Shown here piece by piece: positions 58,296 to 60,000 of a stretch of 60,000 nucleotides of DNA. Within the stretch, counting starts at the first letter, position 1. Each line of letters begins with the position of its first letter. Location: assembly GCF_029227915.1 (NCBI RefSeq), contig NC_079883.1:25298001-25358000 (forward strand). The letters are read 5' to 3'. This DNA comes from Hydractinia symbiolongicarpus (taxonomy: Eukaryota > Cnidaria > Hydrozoa > Anthoathecata > Hydractiniidae). The notes beneath the pieces were generated by a model that saw nothing but the letters and a program-made list of their open reading frames with translations, made no database searches and was not told the origin of the DNA. The position numbers and the translations under genes were made by a program.

Positions 58296-59048
58296 ATGTA
58301 TATTCAAAACGATCCTTTAAGACGTCAAGTTGATTCAGAGCAGGATATAGATGATCTATTTAGCATGTTAATGGATGAACCAAAACAACCAAACGTACCA
58401 CAAGTAAAGATCAAATATGAAGATGAAAATGACTACAATCAACAAGCTGAAAGAGATTGTCTAATAGATGAGATGTCACCTTTTAGTCACAGCGGGGTTT
58501 CTTCTCCAGCCAGTTCTTGTGGTGGTATATCTGCACCTGGAAGCCCTTCAATGATGGTTGAACAGCCACCACCTCCATACAGTCAAAATTATCTTACACC
58601 AGAAAGCGCATTGTTTGCCGGTAACCCATCAAGCCCTGGAAGTTACAGCGTCGGAAGTCAAAGTCCTACTTATAGCGCTGGAAGTCAGAGTCCAACCTAT
58701 AACAATGGTGGTCAGAGCCCTACGTACAGTCTCGGGGGACAAAGCTCGGATAGTTCATATAAGTATGAGCCAAGACCTCTGGGACGAAAAAAACGACGAA
58801 ATTTGGTTCCTGATGAAAAGAAAACAAACGAATATTGGGAACGAAGAAAGAGAAATAACGTCGCAGCTAGAAGATCAAGAGAGGAGAGAAGAAATAAAGA
58901 ATTACAAACTTTTCAGCATATGAAAAATTTACAACAAGAAAATATGGCTTTGAAACAAACAGTGAATATGCTGATGAAGAATCAACAAGATTTACAAAAC
59001 GAAGTTACTGTATTGAAGCAATTGTTGGAACAATCTTTTAAAGTTTAA
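58296..59048 (+). CDS. bZIP transcription factor, PAR/C/EBP-like, intronless
   Basis: A 250-residue nuclear DNA-binding protein. An acidic-hydrophobic N-terminal stretch (DSEQDIDDLFSMLMDEP, 13-29) looks like an activation domain. A PPPPY WW-ligand motif is at 91-95. Three QSPTY-containing nine-residue repeats occupy about 122-149. The basic region runs from 164 to about 202 (GRKKRR, then EYWERRKRNNVAARRSREE) and fits the bZIP pattern N-x2-AA-x2-SR. A leucine zipper follows with Leu exactly every seven residues at 212, 219, 226, 233 and 240. The basic region with YW before RR resembles the PAR group (HLF/TEF/DBP, NFIL3), while the zipper is also C/EBP-like; the orthologue is not settled. The whole frame is one exon, with TATA upstream and AATAAA downstream. 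Confidence 0.9.
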   Translation: MYIQNDPLRRQVDSEQDIDDLFSMLMDEPKQPNVPQVKIKYEDENDYNQQAERDCLIDEMSPFSHSGVSSPASSCGGISAPGSPSMMVEQPPPPYSQNYLTPESALFAGNPSSPGSYSVGSQSPTYSAGSQSPTYNNGGQSPTYSLGGQSSDSSYKYEPRPLGRKKRRNLVPDEKKTNEYWERRKRNNVAARRSREERRNKELQTFQHMKNLQQENMALKQTVNMLMKNQQDLQNEVTVLKQLLEQSFKV

Positions 59049-59142
59049 CGCGAATTATACCAAGACATGGATATTTTGATAATATTTCTATGCTTGGGAC
59101 AATAAAGGAGCAGTTGATTCTCAACTATAAATATTTTTTTCT

Positions 59143-59148
59143 AATAAA
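59143..59148 (+). terminator. Poly(A) signal of the bZIP gene
   Basis: AATAAA about 95 nt after the stop codon; another AATAAA lies at 59101-59106. Confidence 0.55.
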
Positions 59149-60000
59149 AGTGACATTTTTTTATAACTTTGACTGCTATATATATTTGATAGTTTTTGTA
59201 ATTTTCGGTTGCATTATTTTTTACCAAATCCATTCTTATTTCCGCCATTTCATAGACAAATTCCCGCCAAAGTATATAGAGTGCGATTTCGTTCAAAATT
59301 GCTTAACTAAGTAGACGTATCATATAGATTTTTAATTTGATGAATTTTATTTTAGTTTAAAATTTATATTTACAATTTCCAGCTGTGTTGGAAATAGAAG
59401 AAATTTTTCAAACGAATTTTTTGTAATTATGTATATAAAATGTTAAACAAGATTATAAGTTATTCAATTTCAACTTCTCTTTGTTTTTATTTCCAGAAAT
59501 TTCACTGCTTATTGCGTTGTGTTTAAAGTTCGGACACTTACATTGCTCAAACTGAAAAAAATGTTTTGCAAGAACAAATTGAAACAGTTAAGAACTTTAA
59601 TTAAAAACACAATTAAAAAATCAAAATAAGGAAAGGCAACAATACAAACGATGATTGAAAACACTTTAGGTATATATTGTAAACTTTTTCTTTCATATTA
59701 TGTGTAATATTGTATTCAGGGCAGAATTGCAAAGAAAGAGACAGGTATAAATGTATAAACAAGAACACTTAACTTCGCGTGTTTACATCGCCATCTCGGT
59801 TACTTGAGTGAGGGTCATGTAAACATACACACGAAACGAAAAAGATCGTGCGGAGTGAATACTACATTATGGCAAAACTTCTGACAAAATTTCTTCAGAA
59901 TTAATTGTTTAAAAAAGTTTTTTCAAAAATATTACATCAGAAAATATCGTAAGGGAAAGAAGATTGTTTTTATGATAACAATAAGATACGGTCGCTTAAG
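59149..60000. other. Downstream flank, gene-free
   Basis: AT-rich; no coding sequence recognised up to the window edge. Confidence 0.35.

Overview
The window looks like AT-rich genomic DNA from an invertebrate animal, most likely a cnidarian and plausibly a hydrozoan. The support is spliced genes with short GT-AG introns, a conserved animal 26S proteasome ATPase, two collagen genes, a PAR/C/EBP-type bZIP factor and a dense load of small DNA transposons. The species cannot be named from the sequence.

Layout. At 1-6 kb an intronless family-31 glycosyltransferase gene (2547-3632, +) sits among repeats: a head-to-tail pair of Helitron-like elements, two oppositely oriented CAACGTT-rich repeats, a long-armed hairpin element and a piggyBac-like element with TTAA duplications. 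At 7-20 kb two paralogous secreted collagens lie head to head. The minus-strand gene (10883 to 7090) has 8 exon positions and a choice of two equal-sized terminal exons. The plus-strand gene (15731-19792) has 12 exons. Both encode signal peptide, Cys-rich N-terminal domain, 194 contiguous triple-helix triplets and a small Cys-rich C-terminal domain. Their collagen exons sum to exactly 1746 nt in both genes although the intron positions differ.

At 20.5-25.4 kb there is a transposon graveyard: a palindromic element with tRNA-like promoter boxes, MITEs with 9-bp target duplications, and a decayed Mutator-like transposase on the minus strand. At 28.3-33.6 kb lies PSMC1/Rpt2 (26S proteasome ATPase subunit) in at least 12 coding exons. 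Its Met-only first exon is not located, and its introns carry a tandem pair of long Helitron-like elements and a TA-flanked MITE. At 33.9-41 kb come a further Helitron pair, a 129-bp tandem repeat, a P-element/THAP9-like transposase relic, a (GTT)n microsatellite and a TTA-flanked inverted-repeat element.

From 41 to 58 kb there is essentially no gene, only two MITEs and a short tandem repeat. This ends in a TATA-box promoter and an intronless bZIP transcription factor gene (58296-59048, +).

The genes do not form one pathway. The two collagens are a locally duplicated extracellular-matrix pair that may share regulation. PSMC1 is housekeeping, the bZIP gene is a regulator with a long gene-free upstream region, and the glycosyltransferase is a Golgi enzyme. 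The most novel-looking material is the collagen pair and the repeated head-to-tail Helitron arrangement.
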